Below, one piece after another: positions 9,854-17,797 of a stretch of DNA of 64,000 bases. The position numbers and the translations under genes were made by a program. The notes beneath the pieces were generated by a model. The model had not been told where the DNA came from. It worked only from the letters and a program-made list of their open reading frames with translations, and did not search any database. Position 1 is the stretch's first letter, and every line of letters begins with the position of its first letter. The DNA is taken from assembly GCF_900129505.1 (NCBI RefSeq), contig NZ_LT670818.1, forward strand, positions 3,224,001-3,288,000. Direction: 5' to 3'. This stretch comes from Bradyrhizobium erythrophlei. Its GTDB lineage: Bacteria > Pseudomonadota > Alphaproteobacteria > Rhizobiales > Xanthobacteraceae.

Positions 9854-10330
9854 GCCTGACTCCACTTAGTTCATGACAGTCTTGGTTGTTAGGCCTCGCC
9901 GGACCTCCATGCGCCGTGTCTGACTCGGCGGCACCGTGACTTAGCCAGCGTGCACATTTCGCCGCTTGTCCGGATGCGCTCCGATTTGCATGTTCGTGCG
10001 GTTCGCCGTCGCTCGCAGCCTTAAGCGCAGCGAAAACGTCGCGCGCATGGCTGTCGCCGGCAATGAGGCTACAGAAGACGCCGCGGCGAGTCGAGGGGGC
10101 GCTATGCTCCGCATATTCGAAGTCGCAAAAACCCTTCTGTCGGTCATGGACCGGTGCCGCAATATCCCTCGCGTGCCGAATGTACGGAATGAACCGCGCC
10201 GTACGACGGCGATGAAGAAGCACAACCATTCCAGCGACGATCGTCCCATCCAATATCGTGGCAAGTATTCGCGGCACAGTCGCGGTCAAGCGCTGACCAA
10301 TTTCGCGTCAGGTCGCCACACGGGTGCCAC
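9854..10330. other. Divergent intergenic region
   Basis: 477 bases between the export operon (minus) and the acyl-CoA operon (plus), so it should contain both promoters. ORFs here have poor codon use and no recognisable motif on either strand, and I reject them. I saw no clear regulator gene, operator palindrome or terminator. Confidence 0.5.
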
Positions 10331-11260
10331 ATGTCTGAAGCCGTCAGGAAGAACAATCGAAGCGCTGGCGCCAGCGCTGTCGTCCCTCGTCTTTTTGTCC
10401 TCGAGTTGAATGCCGGCCGCATTCACTCCATGAATGCGGACGGTTCCGACCGCAAGACCATCGTGTCGGATTGCAATTTGCCCGACGGCATCGTCGTCGA
10501 TACCGAAGCTGGCCATATCTACTGGACCAACATGGGCATCCCAAGCCTGAACGACGGATCCGTCGAGCGCGCCGATATCGACGGCAAGAACCGCAAGACC
10601 ATCGTCGCTCAGGGAGACACCCACACTCCGAAGCAGATCATCCTCGATAAGAAAGGCGGCAAGCTCTATTGGTGCGACCGCGAGGGTATGCGCGTCATGC
10701 GCTGCAACCTGGACGGCTCGCAACTGGAGACGCTCATTGAGACGGGGCGCGGCGAAGCCGACAGCCGGGATCCGACGCGATGGTGCGTTGGGCTGACGAT
10801 CGATCCGAAATTCGGACATATCTACTGGACGCAAAAAGGCCCAGACAATGCCGGGCTCGGTCGCCTGTTCCGAGCCAATGTCGAAATTCCCGCCGGCCAA
10901 ACTGCAGCCACCAGGTCCGACATCGAGATCTTCTTCAAGGATCTGCCGGAACCGATCGATATCGAGCTCGACCACAAGAACCGTGTTCTCTACTGGACTG
11001 ACCGCGGCGACCCTCCGCGCGGCAACACAGTCAATCGCGCCTCGATAGACAACAAGCCTGTCGAGCCGGAGATCGTGGTGACCCACCTCATGGAGGGGAT
11101 CGGTATCGCGCTCGATATTCCAAACGACCGCATGTTCGTGACCGATTTCGCCGGCTCAATCTACTCCGCCCGGCTCGACGGATCCGGTGAACGGAATTTC
11201 CTGTTCGCACAGGGCAACCTCACCGGCATCGCCTACGCCGAAATCCCGAAGGAGAAGTAA
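10331..11260 (+). CDS. YWTD-repeat beta-propeller protein
   Basis: 309 aa made of LDL-receptor class B (YWTD) repeats. The diagnostic tetrads are visible as IYWTN (about 57-61), LYWCD, IYWTQ and LYWTD, spaced at roughly 40-50 residues as expected for propeller blades. Repeated N..DG(S)..KTIV strands and GIVVDTEAGHIYW-type motifs lie between them. There is no signal peptide, so it is probably cytosolic. Such propellers usually bind ligands or proteins or act as lactonase-like hydrolases; no catalytic site can be read here. The ATG at 10331 has a weak ribosome-binding site. Its stop is one base from the GTG start of the next dehydrogenase gene, which places it at the head of the acyl-CoA operon. 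Confidence 0.8.
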   Translation: MSEAVRKNNRSAGASAVVPRLFVLELNAGRIHSMNADGSDRKTIVSDCNLPDGIVVDTEAGHIYWTNMGIPSLNDGSVERADIDGKNRKTIVAQGDTHTPKQIILDKKGGKLYWCDREGMRVMRCNLDGSQLETLIETGRGEADSRDPTRWCVGLTIDPKFGHIYWTQKGPDNAGLGRLFRANVEIPAGQTAATRSDIEIFFKDLPEPIDIELDHKNRVLYWTDRGDPPRGNTVNRASIDNKPVEPEIVVTHLMEGIGIALDIPNDRMFVTDFAGSIYSARLDGSGERNFLFAQGNLTGIAYAEIPKEK

Positions 11261-11261
11261 C

Positions 11262-12239
11262 GTGTCGCAAAACAATCCCATTCGCCGAGTTGCCATTATT
11301 GGCACGGGCGTCATCGGCGCCAGCTGGTCCGCACTGTTCCTTGCCCACGGCCTTGACGTGGTGGCGACAGACGTCGCGCCGGGCGCGGAAGCGGCATTGA
11401 AGCGCTTTGTTGCAGCGGCGTGGCCCGCACTGCAGCGGCTTGGCCTTGCATCCGGTGCTTCCCAGAACAGGCTGTCATTCACCGCGGTCCTGACGGACGC
11501 CGTCAAGGACGCCGATCTGGTCCAGGAAAACGGACCCGAGAAGATCGACTTCAAGCAGACGCTCTATCGGCAACTGGATGAACTGCTGCATCCCAGCGTC
11601 ATCATCGCCTCAAGCTCGTCGGGGCTCACCATGAGCGAAATCCAGAAGGGCGCCGCGTCTCATCCGGAGCGCTGCGTGATCGCCCACCCCTTCAATCCGC
11701 CGCATCTGGTCCCGCTGGTCGAGATCGTCGGAGGAGCGAAGACGTCGAAGGATACGATCGAGCGCGCAGCGGAATTTTACACGTCGATCGGGCAGCGGAC
11801 GGTGCGCCTCAACAAGGAAATGCCGGGGCATGTCGCCAACCGCCTCCAGGCTGCGTTGGCGCGCGAGGTCTATTACCTCGTTGGCGAGGGCGTGGTCAGC
11901 GCCGCCGACGTCGACACGGCCCTGTGCTGGGGCCCGGGCCTGCGCTGGGGCATCATGGGCAACTTGATGCTCAACCACCTCGGCGGCGGTCCGGGCGGTA
12001 TCGAGCACTTCTTCCAGCAGTTCACCGGTCCAATGACGGCCTGGTGGAAGACCCTTGGCTCGCCGGTGCTGACTCCCGACGTGCAAAAGAAGCTCATCGA
12101 CAGCGTCCACGCCGAGGTCGGATCGCGCACCATCGACGAACTCGCGGCGGAGCGCGACGAAGTCCTGCTCGGCCTGATTGAGCTGCGCAACAAGGTTGCC
12201 AAGGCGAGCCAAACGAAATCGACGGCGCCGGTCGCCTGA
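11262..12239 (+). CDS. 3-hydroxyacyl-CoA / L-carnitine-type dehydrogenase
   Basis: NAD-dependent dehydrogenase of the 3-hydroxyacyl-CoA dehydrogenase superfamily (325 aa). The Rossmann motif GTGVIGASWSALFLAHG is at about residues 12-28. The catalytic-histidine block HPFNPPHLVPLVEIVGG lies near 145, and the C-terminal dimer domain (MPGHVANRLQAALAREVYYL) follows. The HPFNPPHL form and the short C-terminal domain favour the lambda-crystallin/carnitine 3-dehydrogenase branch over classical fatty-acid HADH. The exact substrate cannot be read. The GTG start at 11262 directly follows GGAGAAGTAAC, where the upstream stop codon sits inside the ribosome-binding region, so translation is likely coupled to the propeller gene. 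A longer reading from an ATG at 11187 would overlap that gene by 74 bases and is rejected. Confidence 0.87.
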   Translation: MSQNNPIRRVAIIGTGVIGASWSALFLAHGLDVVATDVAPGAEAALKRFVAAAWPALQRLGLASGASQNRLSFTAVLTDAVKDADLVQENGPEKIDFKQTLYRQLDELLHPSVIIASSSSGLTMSEIQKGAASHPERCVIAHPFNPPHLVPLVEIVGGAKTSKDTIERAAEFYTSIGQRTVRLNKEMPGHVANRLQAALAREVYYLVGEGVVSAADVDTALCWGPGLRWGIMGNLMLNHLGGGPGGIEHFFQQFTGPMTAWWKTLGSPVLTPDVQKKLIDSVHAEVGSRTIDELAAERDEVLLGLIELRNKVAKASQTKSTAPVA

Positions 12240-12326
12240 GACCAGGCGCCAGCGGCGATATCGATCACGCATCCGACACGTCCTTCAAATCTTCCGGCTT
12301 TCAAGCCGCCGCCAAAGGAGTCCAAA

Positions 12327-13547
12327 ATGCCCACCGCAACCGCAGCAAGCAAGACCACCACGCCGAAGCCGGTGCCCGTACCCAACGGCGATTTCTATCA
12401 GCTGGTCGACCTTCTCACCCCCGAAGAGAAAGCGCTGGTCAAAAAGGTGCGGACATACTTGGAGAGCAAGGTCCAGCCGATCATCAACAAGTACTGGTCC
12501 GATGATGCGTTTCCGTTCGAACTGCTGCCTTCATTCAAGGAGCTCGGCATCGGCGGGCTCGGCTTTGAGGGTTACGGCTGCGCGGGTGGCAGCCAAAAGC
12601 TGTTCGGCTTCGTCGCGATGGAGATGGCGCGCGTCGACGCGTCGATCTGTACGTTCTGGGGCGTACACAGCGGCCTGGCAATGGGCTCGATCTATCTCGA
12701 CGGATCCGAAGAGCAGAAGCAAAAATGGCTACCGCAAATGGCGCGCTACGAAAAGATCGGGTGTTTCGGGTTGACCGAGCCACTGGTCGGTTCGGGAACG
12801 AGCGGCGGTCTCACGACAACCGCCAAACGTGAAGGCGATACCTGGATTCTCAATGGACAGAAGCGGTGGATCGGTAACGCGCCATGGTGTGACGTTTCGA
12901 TCATCTGGGCGCGCGATCTCGCGGACAACCAGGTCAAGGGATTCATCGTTGAGAACAAGTCGACGCCCGGTTTCAGCGTCGAGAAGATCGAGCACAAAAT
13001 CGCGCTCAAGGTGGTCCAGAACGGCCAGATCACGCTGAAGGATGTGCGGGTGTCTGAAGCGAACCGCCTGCAGGGCGGCAATTCGTTCCGCGATACCGCG
13101 CGCGTGCTGCGGATGACGCGATACATGGTGGGTTGGGCGTCAACCGGCATCCAGATGGGCGCATTCGAAGCAACCCTCAAATACGCCCAGGAGCGACTGC
13201 AATTCGGCAGGCCGATCGCTTCGTTCCAGTTGATTCAGGATCTGCTCGCCAAGATGCTTGGCAATCTGACCGCGTGCCAGTGCCTGATGCTCCGTTTGGC
13301 GCAGCTCGATGACGAAGGCAAGCTTGGCGACCATCATGCGGCGCTCGCGAAGGCGTTCTGCACGGCGAAATCGCGCGAGACGGTCTCATGGGGTCGCGAG
13401 GTCCTGGGCGGCAACGGCATTGTCGCCGACTACAACGTCGCACGCTTCTTCGCGGACGCCGAGGCGCTGTACTCCTACGAAGGCACTTATCAGATGCAGA
13501 ATCTGATCGTCGGCAAGGCCATCACCGGTCACGGCGCCTTCCTGTGA
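12327..13547 (+). CDS. Acyl-CoA dehydrogenase, glutaryl-CoA-dehydrogenase-like
   Basis: FAD enzyme of 406 aa that should oxidise an acyl-CoA to the 2-enoyl-CoA and pass electrons to ETF. The N-terminal helical domain is followed by the FAD/substrate block CFGLTEPLVGSGTSGG (about 148-163). The C-terminal helices include RLQFGRPIASFQLIQ and a YSYEGTYQ motif, where the glutamate (about residue 385) corresponds to the catalytic base of glutaryl-CoA dehydrogenase. The ATG at 12327 follows AAAGGAGTCCAAA. It is the third gene of the operon, 87 bases after the hydroxyacyl-CoA dehydrogenase. Whether it also decarboxylates, as true glutaryl-CoA dehydrogenase does, cannot be decided from sequence alone. 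Confidence 0.88.
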   Translation: MPTATAASKTTTPKPVPVPNGDFYQLVDLLTPEEKALVKKVRTYLESKVQPIINKYWSDDAFPFELLPSFKELGIGGLGFEGYGCAGGSQKLFGFVAMEMARVDASICTFWGVHSGLAMGSIYLDGSEEQKQKWLPQMARYEKIGCFGLTEPLVGSGTSGGLTTTAKREGDTWILNGQKRWIGNAPWCDVSIIWARDLADNQVKGFIVENKSTPGFSVEKIEHKIALKVVQNGQITLKDVRVSEANRLQGGNSFRDTARVLRMTRYMVGWASTGIQMGAFEATLKYAQERLQFGRPIASFQLIQDLLAKMLGNLTACQCLMLRLAQLDDEGKLGDHHAALAKAFCTAKSRETVSWGREVLGGNGIVADYNVARFFADAEALYSYEGTYQMQNLIVGKAITGHGAFL

Positions 13548-13596
13548 CATCCCAGCGGCCGGCGCTCCGACGCCGGCAGCCCCCCATCCAGGAGAT

Positions 13597-14451
13597 ATGA
13601 CTATGGTTTCGGCTGCACCGTTCACCTCTTCGCCTGCAACAGTACCCAACTCCGTGCCCAGAGCGGCGTTGGCGCTTGCGAACGTCCAGTACGAGAAAAA
13701 GGGTTCGATCGCCTACGTGGCGGTCAATCGGCCCAAGGTGCTCAACGCGCTCAATACGCCGACTTGGACCGATTTGAAGGCCGCATTCGAGGATGCAAAG
13801 GTCGATGCGTCTGTGCACGGCGTGATCCTCACCGGCGCGGGCGACAAGGCTTTCATCGCCGGCGCAGACATCGGTGAACTCGCGCATGTCGACGCCTATG
13901 AAGCGGAAGAGTCCAGCCGGTTCGGGCAGAGCGTGCTGGACGTCATCGAAAATCTCGGCAAGCCGGTGATCGCGGCGATCAATGGCTTTGCGCTCGGCGG
14001 CGGCTGCGAGACGGCGATGGCTTGCACGATGAGGATCGCGGTGGAGCATGCCAGATTTGGGCAACCCGAAGTCAAGCTGGGCCTGCTGCCCGGCGGTGGC
14101 GGAACGCAGCGGTTGCCGCGGCTGGTCGGAAAGGGCCGTGCGTTGCAACTGATCCTCACGGGCGAGACGATTTCCGCGCAGGAAGCCTATCGTATCGGCC
14201 TCGTCAACGAAGTCGTTTCCGCAGCCAGCCTGATTGACCGTGCCGAGACGATTCTGAAGCAGATCGCGGCCAACGCTCCGATCGCCGTGAAGTTCTCCCT
14301 GGAGGCGGCGAACAAGGGGCTGGAGACCAGCCAAAGCGAAGGCCTTGCGTTGGAAGCTTCCTACTTCGGCATTTGCGCCGCCACCGAAGACAAGAAGGAA
14401 GGCACCTCCGCCTTCCTCGAGAAACGTGCACCGCAGTTCCGAGGCCGGTAA
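13597..14451 (+). CDS. Enoyl-CoA hydratase (crotonase)
   Basis: Crotonase-fold protein of 284 aa that should hydrate 2-enoyl-CoA esters. The oxyanion-hole segment GDKAFIAGADI and the central block FALGGGCE are intact. Both catalytic glutamates of classical hydratases appear, in GGGCE and in QPEVKLGLLPGGGGTQRL. An N-terminal extension of about 30 residues, rich in Ala, Ser and Pro, precedes the domain and is unusual but starts from a good site: CCAGGAGATATG leads into the ATG at 13597. It lies 49 bases after the acyl-CoA dehydrogenase gene, which should supply its enoyl-CoA substrate. Confidence 0.9.
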   Translation: MTMVSAAPFTSSPATVPNSVPRAALALANVQYEKKGSIAYVAVNRPKVLNALNTPTWTDLKAAFEDAKVDASVHGVILTGAGDKAFIAGADIGELAHVDAYEAEESSRFGQSVLDVIENLGKPVIAAINGFALGGGCETAMACTMRIAVEHARFGQPEVKLGLLPGGGGTQRLPRLVGKGRALQLILTGETISAQEAYRIGLVNEVVSAASLIDRAETILKQIAANAPIAVKFSLEAANKGLETSQSEGLALEASYFGICAATEDKKEGTSAFLEKRAPQFRGR

Positions 14452-14489
14452 AGCAGCCGCAGCCTACAGCGCCTTCAGAAAGGACAGTC

Positions 14490-15716
14490 ATGGCAAGCAA
14501 CAACATTTTCTCTGGACTGAAAGTAGTAGATCTGGCGAGCTTCATCGCAGGCCCCAGCGCCGCGGTGATCCTGTCCGACTTCGGCGCTGACGTCATCAAA
14601 GTGGAGCCGCCGAGCGGCGAGCTATGGCGGCATGCGCACAACCTGCCTCCGCAGCCGGTCGCCGAGGATGCCTACCCCTGGCACCTCGCCAATCGCAACA
14701 AGCGGGGTATGGCGCTTGATCTGAAGTCGCCGAGCGCCCATCAGATTCTCGAAAAGCTCGTCAAATGGGCCGACGTTCTCATCGTCAATACGCCGCATCC
14801 GGCACGCGCGCGACTGAAGCTTGAATATAAAGATGTGGTGCAGTGGAACCCGCGCTTGATCTACGCGGACCTCACGGGTTTCGGCGACAAGGGACCGGAT
14901 GCAGATCTGCCCGGCTTTGACATCACGTCGTACTGGGCACGCAGCGGATTGCTGTCGATGACGCGCGATGCCGGCGCGCCGCCGACCTGGCCGGTGGCCG
15001 GCAGCGGTGACAATGCCACCGCCGTTGGGCTCTATTCGGCGATCGTCACCGCCTTATATCGTCGCGAGCGCACGGGGGAGGGCGCGCATGTCACGACCTC
15101 GTTGCTCGCCGAAGGCGTGTGGTCCGCCAGCGTCTCGATCCAGGCAGCGCTGTGCGAGGCGAAATTCTTCGGGCTGCACGATCGCAAGAACCCTGTGAAT
15201 GCGGCAATGAACGTCTATCGCGCCAAGGATGACACCTGGTTCGTTCTCCTCATCACGCCCGACAAGCTGGCAGCCGTCGCCAAGGCCCTTGGCCGCTCTG
15301 ACCTTCTGACCGATCCGCGGTTCTCCGATCCGACGCAGTTGATGGCGAATATGCCACAGCTCACGGCGATCCTCGATGAGATCTTCTGTGCCGAGCCGAT
15401 GGCGCATTGGTATGACGTGTTCAACGGCGTTCACGTGACGTTCGGAGCGGTGCGTGGGCCACAGGATGTGATCAACGATCCCCAGCTCCGGGCGAACGAC
15501 ATCGTCGTTCCGCTCGAAGGCGCCGGCGGCAAGCTGACGTCGACGATCAGCAGCCCGCTTCAGGTGCATGGCGTCGCCAAAGTGTCCGCCAAGCGCGCCC
15601 CAAAGATTGGAGAACACAACGATGAGGTTCTCCGGCAGCTCGGATTCAGTGCGACCGAAATCGATGGTTTGCGTGCGAGCGGTGCTATTCCGAAAGCAAA
15701 GGAGCATGCGGCCTAG
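14490..15716 (+). CDS. Class III CoA transferase (CaiB/BaiF family)
   Basis: 408-aa CoA transferase that would move CoA between two carboxylic acids, here perhaps activating the acid degraded by the operon. Family features: the N-terminal LKVVDLASFIAGPSAAVILSD, the ADVIKVEPP strand, NKRGMALDLKS, and the PGFDITSYWARSGLLS block, whose aspartate is at the position of the catalytic aspartate in this family. The ATG at 14490 follows AGAAAGGACAGTC. An upstream in-frame start at 14373 lies inside the preceding crotonase gene and adds non-homologous residues. It is 38 bases after that gene. No acyl-CoA ligase occurs in the operon, which fits activation by transferase. Confidence 0.88.
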   Translation: MASNNIFSGLKVVDLASFIAGPSAAVILSDFGADVIKVEPPSGELWRHAHNLPPQPVAEDAYPWHLANRNKRGMALDLKSPSAHQILEKLVKWADVLIVNTPHPARARLKLEYKDVVQWNPRLIYADLTGFGDKGPDADLPGFDITSYWARSGLLSMTRDAGAPPTWPVAGSGDNATAVGLYSAIVTALYRRERTGEGAHVTTSLLAEGVWSASVSIQAALCEAKFFGLHDRKNPVNAAMNVYRAKDDTWFVLLITPDKLAAVAKALGRSDLLTDPRFSDPTQLMANMPQLTAILDEIFCAEPMAHWYDVFNGVHVTFGAVRGPQDVINDPQLRANDIVVPLEGAGGKLTSTISSPLQVHGVAKVSAKRAPKIGEHNDEVLRQLGFSATEIDGLRASGAIPKAKEHAA

Positions 15717-15795
15717 CGCACACTGCCGGGGCGGCGGGAGCCGCCCCGAACCTCGACTTGCAGTAAAATTCACCAAAGGGACCAGGACCTCGACC

Positions 15796-16581
15796 ATGGA
15801 AGAGATTGTTACCGAACATGCGGAAGGCATCCTGCGCGTCCAGTTGAACCGCCCGACAAAGCGGAACGCGATGACTTCAGCCATGTACATGGCTCTCGCA
15901 GGCATCTTCAACGAGGCGGCGAATGACGAGAACACGCGTGTCGTCCTTTGGCACGGCGCGGGAGACTCGTTCTGCGCAGGCAACGATATCGAGGATTTTC
16001 TGAAGAATCCGCCCGGGCCGGGAGAATCTCCGCAAGCCCGACTGATGGAGGCGCTGGTCAACATCGACAAGCCGCTGGTCGCCGCGGTCCACGGCGCCGC
16101 GATCGGCGGCGGCACCACCATGTTGACGCACTGCGACTTCATCTACGCCGGCGAGAGTGCGAAATTCCAGATGCCCTTCATCAATCTTGCTGTCGTACCG
16201 GAATTCGGATCGAGTTGCTCCGTGCCGGCGCGGATCGGTCATGTTCGTGCGGCAGAGCTGATTTTGTTGGGAGCTCCCTTTGATGCCATGCGTGCCGCGG
16301 AGTTGGGTCTGGTTACCGAAGTCGTCTCCGACAACGATCTCCGGGCGAGAGCAACCGAAACGGCTCGGAAATTGGCAGCGAAGCCGGCGAACGCGCTGCA
16401 AGCCAGCAAGAGGCTTATGAAGCAGCCATTTCGCGAGCAGATGAAGGCAGCGATGAAGGCCGAGAACGAAGAGTTCAGCGCGCAAGTCCGCTCTGAAGAC
16501 GCAAAAGAGGCGTTCTCGGCTTTCCTGGAAAAGCGCAAGCCTGACTTCACGAGGAGCACCAAGTCTCCAGCGACTGCATAG
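15796..16581 (+). CDS. Crotonase-family protein, probable enoyl-CoA isomerase
   Basis: 261-aa crotonase. It has the oxyanion segment GDSFCAGNDIEDF and the AAIGGGTT helix start. The first catalytic glutamate of hydratases is replaced by threonine (GGGTT instead of GGGCE). A glutamate remains in VPEFGSS, the position used by delta3,delta2-enoyl-CoA isomerases. I therefore infer isomerase or an unusual activity rather than hydration. The ATG at 15796 begins MEEIVTEHAEGILRVQLNRP, a normal crotonase N-terminus. Its ribosome-binding site is weak (AGGGACCAGGACCTCGACC). A longer frame starting at 15568 overlaps the CoA transferase gene and is rejected. Confidence 0.85.
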   Translation: MEEIVTEHAEGILRVQLNRPTKRNAMTSAMYMALAGIFNEAANDENTRVVLWHGAGDSFCAGNDIEDFLKNPPGPGESPQARLMEALVNIDKPLVAAVHGAAIGGGTTMLTHCDFIYAGESAKFQMPFINLAVVPEFGSSCSVPARIGHVRAAELILLGAPFDAMRAAELGLVTEVVSDNDLRARATETARKLAAKPANALQASKRLMKQPFREQMKAAMKAENEEFSAQVRSEDAKEAFSAFLEKRKPDFTRSTKSPATA

Positions 16582-16713
16582 AGCGAACATACGATCCCGC
16601 CGGACATGCGATCACCGCGATTGAACATTCCGGGCAAGTGCAGTGTCTCTGGCAGAGCTTCGCGCGCCACGCCGCCCGAGGACGGAGTGGCCTGACCTGT
16701 AATGGAGAATACC

Positions 16714-17277
16714 ATGGATAAGCCGATGAATGTGTGCGTATTGGTTGGAAGCCTACGGAAGGCTTCGTTGAACGGGATGCTGGCCAATGCGCTGATCTGG
16801 CTCGCGCCGTCCTCGATGAAGCTCGATATCGTCGAGATCGGGCAATTGCCGCTTTACAATGAGGATCTTGAGACCGCGGCTCCGCCCGAGCAATGGACCG
16901 CGTTCCGCCAGCGCGTCAAGGCGGCGGATGCAGTTCTGTTCGTCTCGCCGGAATATAATCGCTCGGTGCCGGCCGTTCTCAAGAATGCCCTCGATGTCGG
17001 CTCCAGGCCGTATGGGAGCAGTGTCTGGGACCGCAAGCCCGGCGCGATCGTCAGCAGCTCGCCGGGCGCGATCGGGGGCTTCGGTGCCAATCATCATCTC
17101 AGGCAGTCACTCGTGTTTCTGAACGTGCGGACCATGCAGCAGCCCGAGGCCTATGTTAGCCATGTCGACAAGCTCTTCGATGAACATGGTAAGCTCGCCG
17201 GCGACGGCACCCGTAAATTCCTGCAGGAGTACATGCAGGCGTTCTCGAATTGGGTCCAGACGATCCGATCCGATTGA
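16714..17277 (+). CDS. NAD(P)H-dependent FMN reductase-like flavoprotein
   Basis: Flavodoxin-like oxidoreductase of 187 aa. The FMN-phosphate loop VGSLRKASLNGML is at the N-terminus, and the family block SPEYNRSVPAVLKNALD lies at about 80-96, followed by SSPGAIGGFGANHHLRQ. Such enzymes reduce FMN or quinones with NAD(P)H. The ATG at 16714 is preceded by GGAGAATACC; an ATG 12 bases upstream overlaps that site and is less likely. It ends the acyl-CoA operon but is 132 bases after the previous gene, so it may have its own promoter. A broken paralogue is at 51612 and a more distant one at 62877-63476. Confidence 0.88.
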   Translation: MDKPMNVCVLVGSLRKASLNGMLANALIWLAPSSMKLDIVEIGQLPLYNEDLETAAPPEQWTAFRQRVKAADAVLFVSPEYNRSVPAVLKNALDVGSRPYGSSVWDRKPGAIVSSSPGAIGGFGANHHLRQSLVFLNVRTMQQPEAYVSHVDKLFDEHGKLAGDGTRKFLQEYMQAFSNWVQTIRSD

Positions 17278-17292
17278 AATCGAAGGTGAATC

Positions 17293-17751
17293 TCAAAATT
17301 GTATTGGCCGCATGCCCTCGAATTCGTCGCGGCACGCGTCGCTGAAGCCTCGCAACAGATCGATCGTGCCATTAATGGCCATTTCACGCAGTTCGACGAA
17401 ACTCTTGTCCGGCTCCAAATAGGTGTCCAGGATTTTCCGGGCGACGTCTTCGGCACAATGGACCACCGGCTTTGAAGACATCGCCCGCATGCTGCTCAGC
17501 TTTGCGTAAACGCCGACCAGGCCGGGAATGTCGGCTTCATCGTGCTGGAGCGCATCAATGTAGCATTTGGCGGCTTCCTCGATGAAATCCCTGTAAAGCA
17601 TCTGCCGGCGGGTCTTCTCGTGAAGGATCCACTCGGTGCGGACCTGGCTTCGGTGATTCAGCCAAGTTGCAATTCCGCTCGTCAAGCCGCCGACGGCTGC
17701 TCCGGTGAGGGCGGCGAGCGCGGAGATGACGGAGACATCCACAGGTGCCAT
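17293..17751 (-). CDS. Membrane-anchored hypothetical protein (152 aa)
   Basis: A small protein with one N-terminal membrane helix (VSVISALAALTGAAVGGLTSGIATWL, about 6-31). A positively charged stretch (NHRSQVR) follows, then a mainly helical cytoplasmic domain. That layout matches small conserved hypotheticals found widely in proteobacteria; no function is known to me. The ATG at 17751 has a weak ribosome-binding site. The gene converges with the FMN reductase gene, leaving 15 bases between stop codons, and follows the NADH dehydrogenase gene on the same strand by 46 bases. Confidence 0.65.
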   Translation of the reverse strand: MAPVDVSVISALAALTGAAVGGLTSGIATWLNHRSQVRTEWILHEKTRRQMLYRDFIEEAAKCYIDALQHDEADIPGLVGVYAKLSSMRAMSSKPVVHCAEDVARKILDTYLEPDKSFVELREMAINGTIDLLRGFSDACRDEFEGMRPIQF

Positions 17752-17797
17752 TCCAAACCAGCTTGCGGCATCCGGCAGCGATGACTGCCGGGCCTGA

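Noticed and set aside
9834..10409. Several 75-150 codon frames in the divergent gap before the propeller gene
   Set aside because: Arg/Ser-rich translations without motifs on either strand; I treat the gap as regulatory DNA.
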